Source: Harmothoe impar | Taxonomy: Eukaryota; Annelida; Polychaeta; Phyllodocida; Polynoidae | Reading direction: 5' to 3' | Length of the DNA stretch: 64,000 nt | NCBI GenBank assembly: GCA_947462335.1 | Contig: OX381705.1 | Location: 42,300,675-42,364,674 of the forward strand | Part shown: positions 12,586 to 23,517 of the stretch, piece by piece | Layout of the letters: every line of letters begins with the position of its first letter | Position numbering within the stretch: the first letter of the stretch is position 1 | Program-made: the position numbers and the translations under genes | The notes under the pieces: generated by a model | Databases searched by the model: none | Told to the model about the DNA's origin: nothing | What the model saw: the letters and a program-made list of their open reading frames with translations, nothing else

Positions 12586-12862
12586 AGTAGTATAGTATGT
12601 ATCGGGATGGGACTATAGCTCAGCTACTAGAATGGTCCAAACGACAAGAGACCAATCACAGGCCTCCATTGGGTCACATGACCTCATTTGCATATAAGGC
12701 CACGCCCCCTTTGGGTCACGTGACCGGAAGTGTCCTTATTTGGGCATGAGGGGAGGTGGGGCCCTCGGGGTGGGGTGGGGGGCCCCCTCCCTCCCTCCTT
12801 TCTCTTCTCTTTGGGGTGGGGTGGGTGGGGTGGGGTGGGGTGGTGGTCTCTTAAAAGAAGGG

Positions 12863-12933
<71 letters not shown>

Positions 12934-13115
12934 CCAGAGGCCTGTCGGCCTCTGGTACGACTGACTTCTTTAGAAAAGATGGGTGGTCGTATGATAGTGG
13001 GTTAGTTATAAATGAGTCTGAAACAGACTTTTTCATTTAATTCTTTTATTTCGATAAATTATACAATAGAGCGGACACATTCAACATGACAGAATTTATA
13101 CATCGATCAGTACAT
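12586..13115 (+). repeat. Left terminal inverted repeat of the Polinton
   Basis: The outer part (12586-12750) and the inner part (about 12930-13115, including TTTCGATAAATTATACAATA and AGCGGACACATTCAACATGA) are reverse complements of 24540-24704 and about 24170-24330. The middle differs: here it is a G-rich stretch and a GA microsatellite (about 12868-12930), while the right copy has unrelated sequence with CACGTGG boxes. The stretch 13116-13417 just inside holds no supportable gene. Confidence 0.85.
12670..12730 (+). promoter_or_regulatory. Octamer plus CACGTG cluster in the left Polinton terminus
   Basis: In order: GACCAATCAC upstream (12650-12659), GGTCACATGACC (12671-12682), the octamer ATTTGCAT (12686-12693) running into ATATAAGG, a GCCACGCCCCC box, the 12-bp palindrome GGTCACGTGACC (12714-12725), and CCGGAAG. 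The same order appears in the right repeat. The octamer starts 100 bp from the terminus at both ends. These resemble E-box (USF/TFE), POU octamer, CCAAT, TATA, GC and ETS sites. A promoter or replication-enhancing role is inference. Confidence 0.5.
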
Positions 13116-13417
13116 GGTTCGAATATTTTCAAAAGTACTCTTGTAATACAACTACACACAACACACTGAACACGTTCCACTTTTGTTTTTTCCTAATGGA
13201 GACTGTACACGGTGCAAGCTTTTGACATATTCACAACAGAGTATACACTGTCGGCGTATAGTAGCAACGTGACAGAATTTATACATTGAGCAGTATATTT
13301 TTTAAATCCACGAATCGGGAATAAATACACACACTCTTTACATAATGAAGCACAATACCGCAGAGGAACATGACACACCTCACACTTCCAAATGTACATG
13401 TTCGCTTTTTGTTTCTC

Positions 13418-14006
13418 CTAATCGAGACTGTACGAAGTGTAATCTTGGCGTATCACTTTCGTGCAAGTGTCTTCAGGATTGGGGGGAAAGTCGTGAGCCA
13501 TGGTCGCCGTCCACAACTCGTCGAGATTACAAGCAGAATCCACCAAACACTTATACAAAGCGGTCCATTCGGATTGTATCGATACGACAGATTTCACTTG
13601 AGCAGCCTCTACACCCAAGTAGGCCTACTCATTGCACAATATGTTATCGAGACACGGATGACAGATTGTGTCAAACTTATACCCAGGGCAATGACACGCT
13701 TTTTCCAACAACTCCATGTCTTTCTCTAGCATAGTCAATAGCGTATTGCAAGATTCGAACGTATACCGCCCTTGCGATGAGAGGACACTCCTGCCCGTCG
13801 TGAAATTGATATATCGCGAGACATCTGTCTCTCAACTTGTGGTTCGTTCTCCAGAAAGCATCTTTGAAACAACTGTCGAACGAAGGGAACGTGTAATTAG
13901 AAACGAACACTTTATGAACATCTTGGTTCGCCAGCGGTTCTGTATAGAATGACACATCGGTCGCCTCGATCGCCTCCCAACAGAAAATCTGTTTGCAAGA
14001 ACACAT
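13418..14006 (-). pseudogene. Unassigned Polinton reading frame, probably frameshifted
   Basis: A 109-codon frame (14006-13677) contains NYTFPSFDSCFKDAFW and a downstream QFHDGQECPLIARAVYVRIL stretch. A second, 66-codon frame (13618-13418) contains SEWTALYKCLVDSACNLDELW. Between them another frame has a cysteine cluster (CHCPGYKFDTICHPC). They look like pieces of one protein-coding gene interrupted by a frameshift and a stop. I do not recognise the family. Its place next to the left terminus, transcribed toward it, fits an element gene. The far-shorter alternative frames on the plus strand look like shadows. Confidence 0.4.
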
Positions 14007-14113
14007 TTTGCGTTGTCTTTTTTCACGATATACAAGGTGAGGTAAGCCGGTCGTGGTTTACACGACTAACAAAGACCGTAATCTCACCGGCTTACCTACC
14101 GCTAAACAACTAA

Positions 14114-14432
14114 GGGAGTGCTCATTTTTTAACAACAGGGGGGGGGTGGTGAGATTTCGCGCGGAGCGCGCGAAATTTTTTCACCCCCCCCGCTAGAGGG
14201 GTCGAAATTTTTTCCCCCCCCCCCAGCAGGCCGAAAATCGCGCGCATTCGCGCCCCTTTGTAGCATAGTAACGCGCGGGCTTTTTCCCTCAAAACAGGTT
14301 GAATTTTTTTCACCCCCCCCCCAAGAGGGGTCTAAATATTTTACCCCCCCCCCGGTCAAGGGGTCCAAATTTTTTACCCCCCCCCCCCAAATCCACCACC
14401 CCCCCCCCTGTTGTTAAAAAATGAGCACTCCC
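14114..14432. mobile_element. TAA-flanked MITE (Harbinger-like), C/G-homopolymer rich
   Basis: Ends are GGGAGTGCTCATTTTTTAAC and its exact complement, followed by an ACAGGGGGGG run on each side. It is bounded by TAA (14111-14113 and 14433-14435), the trinucleotide duplication typical of PIF/Harbinger elements. The interior alternates poly-C tracts with AAATTTTTT and CGCGCG patches, and has no coding capacity. A related truncated copy is at 25072-25475. Confidence 0.75.
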
Positions 14433-14435
14433 TAA

Positions 14436-14820
14436 GGCCACTCAAAAAATATAATGGTTTCTCATTACCGCGCGCATCATAAAAATCCGGTTTTGAGGAA
14501 AACTTTTTTTTTTTGCCAAATTTTGATGGAAAAACTGATAAAAATGAACAAAATTGGTCATATTTGGTATCAAATTAAAGCTTATAATGCCAGAAATGCA
14601 GTGGTATAGATAAAACTTACATTTTCTCCACTTTTAAAGATCAATGAATTCTTTACCAATAAAATCTAAATTTTGGTCACAAAAAATGTAAATTTTCCGA
14701 CTCATTTTCATGATTTTGGCCTGCGAGTAAAAAAAGATTTAAAAAACGAAAAAAAAAGCCTCCCTCGTCACATTTCTCAGACCTTGGTGATGAGAAACCA
14801 TCTTTTTTTTTTGAGTGGCC
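14436..14820. mobile_element. Second TAA-flanked MITE, adjacent to the first
   Basis: Ends are GGCCACTCAAAAAA and its complement, followed by an inverted ATGGTTTCTCAT. It is bounded by TAA at 14433-14435 and 14821-14823, sharing its left TAA with the neighbouring MITE. The interior is AT-rich with no frame. The two termini differ from those of the first MITE, so two families used the same target. Confidence 0.75.
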
Positions 14821-14982
14821 TAAGCTACTTTTTTTTATAATCTTTTTTTTTACTACTAAGTACTCTAAACTCACACTGTCGCTAAAACTAATTTTTAAAT
14901 ATATATTTTTTCACATTTGTGGATTTTTTTCTTCATTTTTTCACTCAGCCCTCTTTTTTTAAGACGACTCCGTCTTTCATAT

Positions 14983-17900
14983 CTATAAAGGACTCGTCGT
15001 CACACCGTCAGAATGAACGCAACGCTTCGAGTATAAGTAACTCAGTCCCTTTTTATCTATGGTGTAAGTGTGCATTTTGTTTTCTGTCACTCTAAAAATT
15101 GTGTTGGTGGCGTTTATAGATTTTTGGTTGGAAAGACCTTCAAAGAAGTCTTTCGGTTCTTTAGCATTTTGGTTTTTTATCACACCCTTGGCGCTCATTT
15201 TCTTACATGTCATTTCACCCGCCGAGTTTTTATCGTAGCAGATGTAAGTCTTCGGGTTGAGACTGAGAATACCGTCACCTTCCCACTCGTATTTCATGAG
15301 ACCCGGAGTGTTCATATTGGGAACGTAACGTCTCTCGCAACAGGTCGTCGGGGTCCACTCTCTGACGCCTTCTGTCTTTGTCTTCACGAAAAGCTTTAAG
15401 TGCTGGTCGCACACAGCTGTTGGAATCCAGTTGCGTTTCTCTCGGAAATATGTTTCTCTCAGCTCGGGTTTCACCAGTTAGTCTAGGGTCTGTCCGCTGA
15501 GAGCCATGTAAAGACTGTCCGTGTCCATTTGACAGAGCGCGTAATCGCGCCGATCGACGAACCTATCCAAGAAGTCGAACATGAACTCCAACATTCCAAA
15601 ACTTTGCATACTGGTACACCATGAAACCTATAGGTAGGTTTCACTCTTTTCAGTTGCAGTTCGACTTCGTTGAGGTCTCCGCTCAATTCTGTGCCCTCGT
15701 CACAGTCACAGTACAAATTCGCCCTCAGAATGTTGTAGTCGTAAATAATGCCAATGAAAAACGGTACTACTGTGCATATAATCAGTGGTAGGAGGCCTTA
15801 AATTTGTCACAGAATCATAATCTGCGGCCCAAATTGTTCCCAAAGGCCTTGGTAAAAAAAAAAAGTTGCCATGGTAACCCTGGGTGGTGCTTGGAGGGGT
15901 CAAAGTTCAAGGTTACAGGTCGCTGGGCACTTGTAAAATTTCTCTAGTTTGGGTAAGTCAGTTTCCATGGCAACTAGCGCAAAATCGGAACACACTTTTT
16001 TATGCGGGATGCAAATAAAAAAATCAGATATGTGTTAAGCTTTAATTAAAGGGGTCATTTATTACTGCACACTCAAAAGAACCCAACCTTTTGCCCGTCT
16101 GATGGAGAAAAATAGGGTCAGAACCAGAAATTTTGTCGGCTATTTGTACGGTGACACCTTAAAAGAGAAGGTGGTTCATTCTATATTTCGGTCTCTGGTA
16201 GGATTTTATTGCTTTTTCATGGATCTTTTGCACTAATATAGATAGAATGGGTACAGCAGAAGCCAATTTTACCTTAGGTCTTTTGTTTTTAATGGAAAAT
16301 TTGCCTCTAAACCCGGAAATTTGAGCCCGGAGGGCGGTTGAGGCTATTTGCCACAGAAACTGCTAGCAAGTATTTTTATCATAATTATTCTAGTTCAAAG
16401 GGCCTAAAAATTGTGAAAAATACCATAAATTATAATAATTTTATGGCAAACACATGGAAGATTCCACCGAAAACAATATCAGAGTCCCATCTCAGAATTT
16501 TTGATTGCGTTGTTAAGCGTTGCTATGGTAAATATACACGCTAAGTCCCAAAAACACCTATTTTTGGCCCTAAAACTGCAAATTTGGGCCTAAATCCCGG
16601 GACATTGGGCCCTTATTGACTGCTCTGGTGATTTCTGTTTTGAGTGTAGGCCTTAACCAGTTATAGCATATTATTCCCAGTGTGTTAAGGCATCTTATAA
16701 GGGTGGGCTGACATAGGATAGTGTGATCCGGTTTTTCACTAGAGGTCGCGTAATAGAGGTACCTCTATTTCTGGCAAAATCTGCAAAAAAATAGCTCCTG
16801 AGGCAACCCGTAGGCAAACTTTAAATGGCTTTTTGGTCACAATGTCATGAAATTTTCAAAAAATGACTTCAAATCCATGTTAGGGGAGGGAATATCTTTA
16901 TTCTGTGGCAAAAGAAATTTAGTCAGAAAAAAATAACCTGACCCTTTAAGAACCGCCACAAATTGGTCAATATTTCGAAAGTTCGACCGCTGGTGTATCT
17001 TACGTTGGAGTGTTTTTCTTTGTTGCAAATGGTTTTACCGTACGCGCTGTTTCCCATCAACTTGTAACAGTCGGACTGGATTTTCTCGTCCGAGTTGGCC
17101 TCGCCACGTCTTTGCGCCGCCGTCACCTCGTCCACAAAGTCGGCGAAAAGGCGCCTAGGAAAGTATTCGACGAACAAATGGACCTTGGTCACAACCAAAC
17201 CGTGACTCAGATACCACCGGAGGATAGGTGTTCCAAAAAGAATTTTTTGTCTGTGGTAACTTCCTATCAGAGATCTCTGAGGTGTGTTCATCAGGTTTTC
17301 TCGGTTCGCAAACGCTGACATGTGGACGCCTATGTCGGACTTGGAAATGGTCACGTTCTTGAAGACGGGGGTCATTTCTTCGAAGTGTTCGCGCAGGTGT
17401 CAAGGCGTTGTTATGTCCACCTAGATCTAACCGAACATTTTTCCGTTTTTGAAGCAGCATAGTATTTCACTCTCAGTCATGGGAGTGCAATTCACCTTCA
17501 ATTCGTCCACCTTCCAGCGCTTCTCGGATGCGACGACCTGCGAGTTTTTGCGTTTCATCTTGGTCCATTTGCACTCCCACATGACGATCGACTAGTGACC
17601 CAAAGCTTTCAGGTAAGCGCCGACTCTAGCCGTTTGGGCGCGTCTCTCGTCCCTGACGATGGGGTCCGCGTATCTGCGCGACGGTATGCAGTCGTGAGCA
17701 TGGTACCAGCACCCGTGAAATTGAAAACAGTGTTAGAGGGCGAGTGAAAACCGTCTACGCGAATTCGTTTGCAACCTAGCACTACTTCTCCTCCGTTGAA
17801 GGCTTGGCGAATCTTCGCACCCAGAGTGTGCTCCATGTAACATAACCACTCGAGAGCCGTCTTGGAGTGTCTCTGCTTCATTTCCAGTTTTAACTGGGTC

Positions 17901-20165
17901 TCGGGTCTTCTCACCACGTAATAACCCTTGAAATGCTCTTCCTTCATACAACGCAAGTAGAGGGAGTTAGCGTCTACTCCTAGGATGTGTTTGCACCTTC
18001 TCGCTTGTCTACCGTACTTGTGTTCCCTTATCAGCGTCGCACCCTTTTCGTGAAACCTATGGAAGACGATCTAAGGACCACCGACTAGATTTTTTTGAAC
18101 AAGAGAGTGAAGATGAGCATCCCCCTGGTGAAAGGTCACGAACGGAGCCTCTATGTTTTGGAAAAGGAATCGTAGTGTGAGACCGGGGAGAGAGATTCCG
18201 TCTTGTCGATGTCGATGTCGCGCTCCGTGAAAAATTTGGTGTGCTTGTTCAGGGCCTCTACGAATGGGTGCACGTCTTTGTTGTTGTAGTAGACCAAGTA
18301 GTCTCTGAAAGTGGACATCTTCTGTTCCGACCAAACCTTTTCACACTGGGCGTAGTCGGATACCGTCATCTTCGTGCCGCGGAGGATGCTGTCGAAAACT
18401 ACATGGGAGGTAGAGTTCTGTTTGCCAGTTTTCTGGTGGACGTCATCCATTTGTAAGGAAAGTGACCCTTGTGCTGATTTCTGTTGAAAGCCAGTAAATA
18501 GTTTGCGTAGTTGTAACCAGGAGCCAAATAGTTCACAACGTCCAAGAAAACGGTGTGCAGCGTGTATATTGCCAGGTATTGGTTACTTTTTATGAAGCTG
18601 AATTTGTCTTTCTCTCAGTTTTTCGAGGCGAAGAAGGAGTGAAGGTGAACTTTGATCAGGTTCAAGTCGTAACGCCCTGAGTTGAAGCCGACGATCGGAA
18701 CTTGGTGAAGATACCTCAGGAATCTTTTCTTCAGTTTCACTAAAGGGTGACGGTCTCGAATTTTGGCGAAGTCGTCGCCTGTAGACGTGGCGGCCGCTGC
18801 CTACAGAGGGAGAGCTTCTACTATTCGTGCCTCTAGTTTCGCTAACGTCGGTCGGTAAACTTCCAGCACCGCTTCTCCTATGACTTTGGCAATGTTGTTG
18901 ATGTAGTTGAGAACCCTGTCCAACAAATGGTCCGACTGCACGTCTGACTGTCTCACGAAACACACCGGACCTTCACATTCTGGAAAGTCGGACGCCACGC
19001 TGGCTGTGAGAGGGACGTGATCGTACAGTACGGAGATGTTTTGCGTGGACGGTGCTTTGGCGGGTATGAAGAAAGCTTCGAAAACGAAGGTTATTTTGTA
19101 AGGGTACGTCTTGGAAGCAGCGTCCGGAGGATAAACGAAATAGTCTGCCAGTGCTTCGAACACTGGTTTCGTGTTTTGGTACACTCCACCTACGTATGAA
19201 ACGGAGACTTGTTTGCAAGGCGAAAGCTGACTCCTGTGTCTTTTCAGTAAGAATTTGGTTGTGAACGCAGACTTACAGTCAGGACATCCGTATATGCCAG
19301 CGTATTCCTCAAAATCCGTTATCAGGGAGACGTGCAAGGAGCTGCCGCCGCACGACACAGAGAGGTGTAGGTTGACTTTTCCTCTGGCACCCTGAGTCTT
19401 CGAAGGAGGTTTCATCAGTGAAACTCGTTCTCTCAGGTTTTTACCTTTGACTTTATGCGTTCTGTAAACCGCTATTTGTATGTCGAACAAGTTCTCAAAA
19501 GTCGGTATCTCTCCCAAGTTGAACCCGGGAAAGGTTTCAGCGTTAGCAGAAGGATGGAACCGGTGCAATAATTTTGAAGTGTGCTTGCACGTCTTGTGCA
19601 AGTGAAAGGATATGCAGTGGAACACACATAACTTTTCGCTCGGAAAATCTAACACGCCTCTTTTATTCCTCAGTCGACCCGTTTTGGTTATTCTTCCTCC
19701 TATGGGAAATTCTCGGGGTCCTATGAAAATGCAGACGTTCAGATTGGTGGGAAACAGAACTTGCCACTTGTTGTCAGCGTTGCGAAGTGTTGCAACTTCT
19801 TGCGATGTGACGGTGTTTTCCATGACGGAGATGAGATCTTCCAACAACGCGGAATCCGTTACGGTGGGAGGGGGTTCGAGAAGAGTGGCGTTGTTCTGGG
19901 AGGCGTGGAAGTAGCGTAGCTTGTCTCTGTCTTCTTTGTGTTGCAGGATGAAACCTACGGACAAACCCACTTTGTATCTGAATCTTTGTGTGATGTGGAT
20001 CTGACGCATTGTGCTGACGGCGTCCCGCAACTCACCGGTGGGCAGTCTCACGTTGGTTATGCTGACGTGAACACCGTGAGCTCTGACGCCTGTCTGTATC
20101 GCCGGCCAATTAGTGGTGAATATCTCCTCACCTTGAGGTATGGCGGATATCACCGGAGGAATCAT
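14983..20165 (-). pseudogene. Protein-primed family B DNA polymerase of the Polinton, decayed
   Basis: Family B polymerases of Polintons copy the element by protein-primed replication. In minus-strand order, the intact N-terminal frame (20165-18801) has a CPDC...HRSQLSPC zinc-binding-like segment. The exonuclease motif GFNSGRYDLN is at 18660-18689, palm motif A DANSLYL at 17954-17977, motif B KLMGNSAYGK near 17034-17065, and motif C DTDSLYM at 15505-15525. The C-terminal domain (PGLMKYEWEGDG) lies at 15474-14983. Lesions: in-frame stops at 18801-18803, 18615-18617 and 15478-15480; several frame changes between 18450 and 17000 and again near 15600; and an unrelated segment between motifs B and C. 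This copy cannot make an active enzyme. Confidence 0.85.
15730..16960. other. Unrelated segment interrupting the polymerase between motifs B and C
   Basis: Polymerase similarity stops near 16960 and resumes near 15700 on the minus strand. The interval is AT-rich with no polymerase-like frame and contains palindromes such as GTTGCCATGGTAAC (about 15866) and GTTTCCATGGCAAC (about 15960). The edges are approximate and I found no clear terminal repeats or target duplication. It is probably a separate insertion, possibly of a small element. Confidence 0.5.
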
Positions 20166-20168
20166 CAC

Positions 20169-20507
20169 CCCGGCGATAGGTTCCCGTCTACAGGCGCTTT
20201 TCCTACAGTTACCTTCGCCAAAATTTCGGTAACAACGCGCATCTTTTCACGTGGGTGTTATAATGGAACGCCTTTTTGAATTTTTTGAAACACCTTTCGC
20301 ACACCAGTTGAGTCATCTTGACTGAGTTACTTATACCTAAAGAATTTTCGTTTTTCCTCTCTCTCTCTCTCTCTACGTTTTTTCGTGTATTTCTTTTTCC
20401 TCCAGCTAATCTATAATGTACAGCACTCTTATATACACAAGCTATCTATTTCGTATACGTTTATGTGTACGACCATGTAGATCAAAAACGCATGGTCCGT
20501 GTCTCAT
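20169..20507. other. Intergenic region between polymerase and PC4-like gene
   Basis: The polymerase frame stays open without an ATG up to about 20250, so an upstream spliced exon or a non-ATG start is possible. The rest is low-complexity with a CTCTCTCT run near 20358 and contains no other gene I can support. Confidence 0.4.
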
Positions 20508-21269
20508 TCATTGGTGGGCATTCTTAGCCCTGCATAGAGCACTGATAATTTCCACCATGATCTCTCTTTTGTCAGCCAGTTCGGTTAGGGCCTTGGTGGA
20601 AAGTGTCACGCCGACCGGTGTCCGAGTCATGTTTTGACCTTCGTACTTGCGCACCTGAATGATGTTCTTGCCCTTGTAGTAGCTGACACCTACGTGTAGG
20701 TTGTGCCCATCGTCTAGTTCCACGAACCAAGTGTTGTGATCAGGTAACCCTTGAGACACAGATCTGTCACGTTTCCGTACCTCCTCTTTGATGTCGGGGA
20801 CGTTCCTGATGAGCTCGAAGAGGGCAGAGATGGAGAATGCCACTTCCTTGGTGGATGTTATTGCACCCTTTATGGCACTGTATCGCTCCTTTGATAACTT
20901 AGCCCCACCACTCCAAAGTTGCAGCTTCAAACCGTCGATGAAGAACTCACGCTTTTCCTCACCTTCATTGTTGTTGTTGTTGTCGACCGTCGTCCGTGCA
21001 TCTACAGGAAGAACATTGCGACCAGCATGACGAGCTGAAGTAGCAGCAGAAGTAGCAGCAGTATCAACACTCTCATTTGTCTCCGGGTCGTCGTCGGTCT
21101 GCGCCGGAGGATAGGCGGTACCTGTCTCTCGCAGAGACTGGGCGATGACTTTGGCCAGGATGTCTGGAGACTTTTGACCGTCAGTGTACGATGAATCCTG
21201 GTCCTCCTCCTCTGTTCCGTTGTAGTCTGAGGTGTTTAAGTAGTCAAGGGCAACGTCTCCTTCTGTCAC
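20508..21269 (-). CDS. PC4/Sub1-like single-strand DNA-binding domain protein
   Basis: The 254-codon open frame has an acidic, low-complexity N-terminal half (EEEDQD, poly-Asn at about residues 98-102). Its C-terminal part reads FVELDDGHNLHVGVSYYKGK, then IIQVRKYEGQ, PVGVTLSTKALTELADK and ISAL. This pattern of YYKGK, IxVRxY and VTLS resembles the PC4/p15 transcriptional coactivator fold, which binds single-stranded DNA as a dimer. There is no ATG at the 5' end. The frame is open upstream to a stop just beyond 21290, and a plausible splice acceptor (GCAACAG) ends at about 21272, so an upstream exon may supply the start. The frame is intact, unlike the adjacent polymerase. The PC4 assignment is moderate and based on motif pattern. 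Confidence 0.6.
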   Translation of the reverse strand: MTEGDVALDYLNTSDYNGTEEEDQDSSYTDGQKSPDILAKVIAQSLRETGTAYPPAQTDDDPETNESVDTAATSAATSARHAGRNVLPVDARTTVDNNNNNEGEEKREFFIDGLKLQLWSGGAKLSKERYSAIKGAITSTKEVAFSISALFELIRNVPDIKEEVRKRDRSVSQGLPDHNTWFVELDDGHNLHVGVSYYKGKNIIQVRKYEGQNMTRTPVGVTLSTKALTELADKREIMVEIISALCRAKNAHQ

Positions 21270-21601
21270 ACCTGTTGCAATATTGAATGGTAGCCGAAAC
21301 GACTAGTTTCAAGAACAACTTTCAGAAAAATAAAAAAAAAGAGGGGAAAAAAAGAGATTTAACTTCATAAACAAAATGACTGAAATTCTTTTTTTAAAGG
21401 AGTCAGTTTGTCTGCAAAGCGAGCTTTTTTTCATCTCACTTTTCTTAAAACAAAAAAATTATTTTTGGTTGCGTTATAGAAGGAGGAGGGAGGTTGTTAA
21501 GCGGATCAGAAAATAGCTCTCAACCCTTTAGAGCCGCCTCTTCAGAAGGGAGCGCTGACAAAAGACTTAAAAGAGATCAGTCACCCTCAATTAAACTCGC
21601 A

Positions 21602-21724
21602 AGTAGTAGAGTGTGTATCGGGATGGGTCTATGACTAAGCTACTAGACTCGGTCTCTTGTCGTTAGGACCATTCTATTTCTACTACGTTAGTCATAGGTC
21701 CATCCCGATACACACTATACTACT
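21602..21724. mobile_element. 123-bp miniature Polinton-like element nested in the Polinton
   Basis: The left end AGTAGTAGAGTGTGTATCGG and the complement of the right end (AGTAGTATAGTGTGTATCGG) match the termini of the large element. The right arm is homologous to it for about 75 bp, including GAATGGTCC and ACGACAAGAGACC. It is flanked by CTCGCA (21596-21601) and GTCGCA (21725-21730), a 6-bp target duplication with one mismatch. It has no coding capacity. Terminal homology and duplication length both indicate mobilisation by the Polinton machinery. Confidence 0.8.
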
Positions 21725-21730
21725 GTCGCA

Positions 21731-22431
21731 TTAGGACATGGATCACAGTTTCAACACCTCTAATTCCACATAACACCATTATCACAACATCTTTTCTTTC
21801 CACTAGTTGGACAGCCAGCCGTAAAAAGACTTAGGATTAAAAATTGACTCTGACCCTCAGGTCACACTGAGATGATAGCAGAGACTACTGCTTATAAGGG
21901 GAGAGGGGTGAAAATGCGCAAACCAGCCTGTGAACCCCTAATGAGCGCTCTTTGAAAGACGCATGAGAGGGGACTATCACAGTTAGACCACCTGTAATCC
22001 GCTTAATACCATAATAACAATGCCCATAGTTAACTATGTGACGGATCCAAAGACTTAGTTTGACAAAGGGGTAAGCAGAGGGAGGGCGGGCGTAATATCC
22101 TGTGGTGAACGGACTCAAGACACCCTATATAAAGCCAACTCATCTAGAGAAGAGTACATCGCTTCTGATCACCAGCACCACCACCACTACCACCACCACA
22201 AACCAACGCCTGCACTGTGAGTCTCCTCTACTCTACCACGCGTCACCCATCACCGCCCACTTACTCGCTTACCGACCGCCCTACCCTCTGCTATTGTGAG
22301 AAGTGAGTTTTGGAACTTTTTTCAGTAAACAAAATGATTTCTAAATCCCACACCTCACTCAAACCTTCCTATTACTTCATGAAATAGGTAGTGAGTTACC
22401 AGCGTGAGAATGGAGCAAATTAGGCATACGA
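21731..22431. other. Polinton interior, no clear gene
   Basis: The stretch contains a TATATAAAG box-like motif near 22128 and a CACCACCAC/TACCACCACCAC run near 22172-22200 before the plus-strand frame. It may be the promoter and leader of the rightward genes. The preceding 21300-21601 interval likewise holds no recognisable frame. Confidence 0.35.
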
Positions 22432-22746
22432 TTGGGAGTTCTGTACGACAATCTTGAACGCTTAGTGCGCGTCAACAGCATCAAGGACATGTGTAGGGAG
22501 ATGTTCCAGACATGGTGGACTGAAATTGCCATGCGTCATACCAGATGGGGTCGCCTATACTACGCCCACCTTGCAGCTGACCGCCGAGATATAGCTGAGC
22601 AGAAGGAGATCTTCTTCAAACATCACGATCTTGATTACAACGAACCCGACACATGTGTGATGGACACATACTTTCTCACCATTTCTGAAACTCTGGCATC
22701 TTCTAAGAATTGGAAAACAGGAATTGGAAAACAGGAATACAGCTAG
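22432..22746 (+). CDS. Unassigned short Polinton frame
   Basis: A 105-codon open frame without an ATG at its 5' end (first internal ATG at 22489) contains RMF-like segments DMCREMFQTWW and WGRLYYAHLAADRRDIAEQK. The residue mix is protein-like rather than low-complexity. I do not recognise a family. It may be an exon of a spliced gene, since it lies downstream of a promoter-like stretch and upstream of the BIR gene on the same strand. Confidence that it is real is low to moderate. Confidence 0.35.
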   Translation: MGVLYDNLERLVRVNSIKDMCREMFQTWWTEIAMRHTRWGRLYYAHLAADRRDIAEQKEIFFKHHDLDYNEPDTCVMDTYFLTISETLASSKNWKTGIGKQEYS

Positions 22747-23517
22747 GTTTAACCTTTGAGCAGCTGAACAACAACCGGAAAAAGATGTGTCTCTCTTATG
22801 TTTTGAAGTTTTGAAACTGTGGCAAGCTTCGCCCTCCCATTCACACCATAGACTCATTCAAGTGTTAACCCTTTCACTGCTGGCCTTGAAAAATGTCATT
22901 TGAGACTTAACCACCGGCCCTATGCCATGGGAATTTGCAATTTTGCAAGTATGTGCTCCCTGGGACAGTGGCTAAAGAGTAAAATAAGTTGTATTGGAGA
23001 CAGAATTTACACCTCTTTGATGAGGGGACGTAGTATTCATGTTAAATATTTTTGGATTCATTCAAAAATTCTTATTTCTTGTTTCATAGCAGGAGCAGTA
23101 ATTTAGTGGTATTGCTGCCCTAGGGTAACAATTTTGCTGCCCTATGGCAGCAGCGGTTTTTCAGGGGTATTTTAGATGCTGCCCAGAGGCAGCAGCGGCC
23201 CTTAAAGGGTTAATGGATGACTTTAGAAAGTTCGATCTGTGCATAACTATATTGCATGAAATGGTAGAGAAAGAAAAGTAATATCACACAGCGTGGGTAA
23301 ATACCTTTGGTAGTACATGATTGATAGAAAAGAGTCACGATACAAGAGCTCTAATACGTGGTGGTAGTGGTAGTGGAGGTGAGGACAGAGATGGAAAAAA
23401 CAATCTTAAACGAAAACTATACATGGGAAAAAAACCACTGAGTTTAACGTCTCTTCTTTTACCAGCTCACTACCGCCACTACTAGCACCACCACCACCGC
23501 CGCGGCCGCCACCAAAA
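22747..23517. other. Non-coding spacer upstream of the BIR gene
   Basis: It contains a GCTGCCC(T/A) imperfect repeat (TGCTGCCCTAGGG, TGCTGCCCTATGG, GCTGCCCAGAGGCAGC) around 23112-23195 and a CACCACCACCGCCGCGG run directly before the BIR start. No gene is evident. Confidence 0.4.

Noticed and set aside
12730..13036. Frames rich in Arg-Glu or Leu-Ser repeats
   Set aside because: They are translations of the GA microsatellite and G-rich part of the Polinton terminal repeat.
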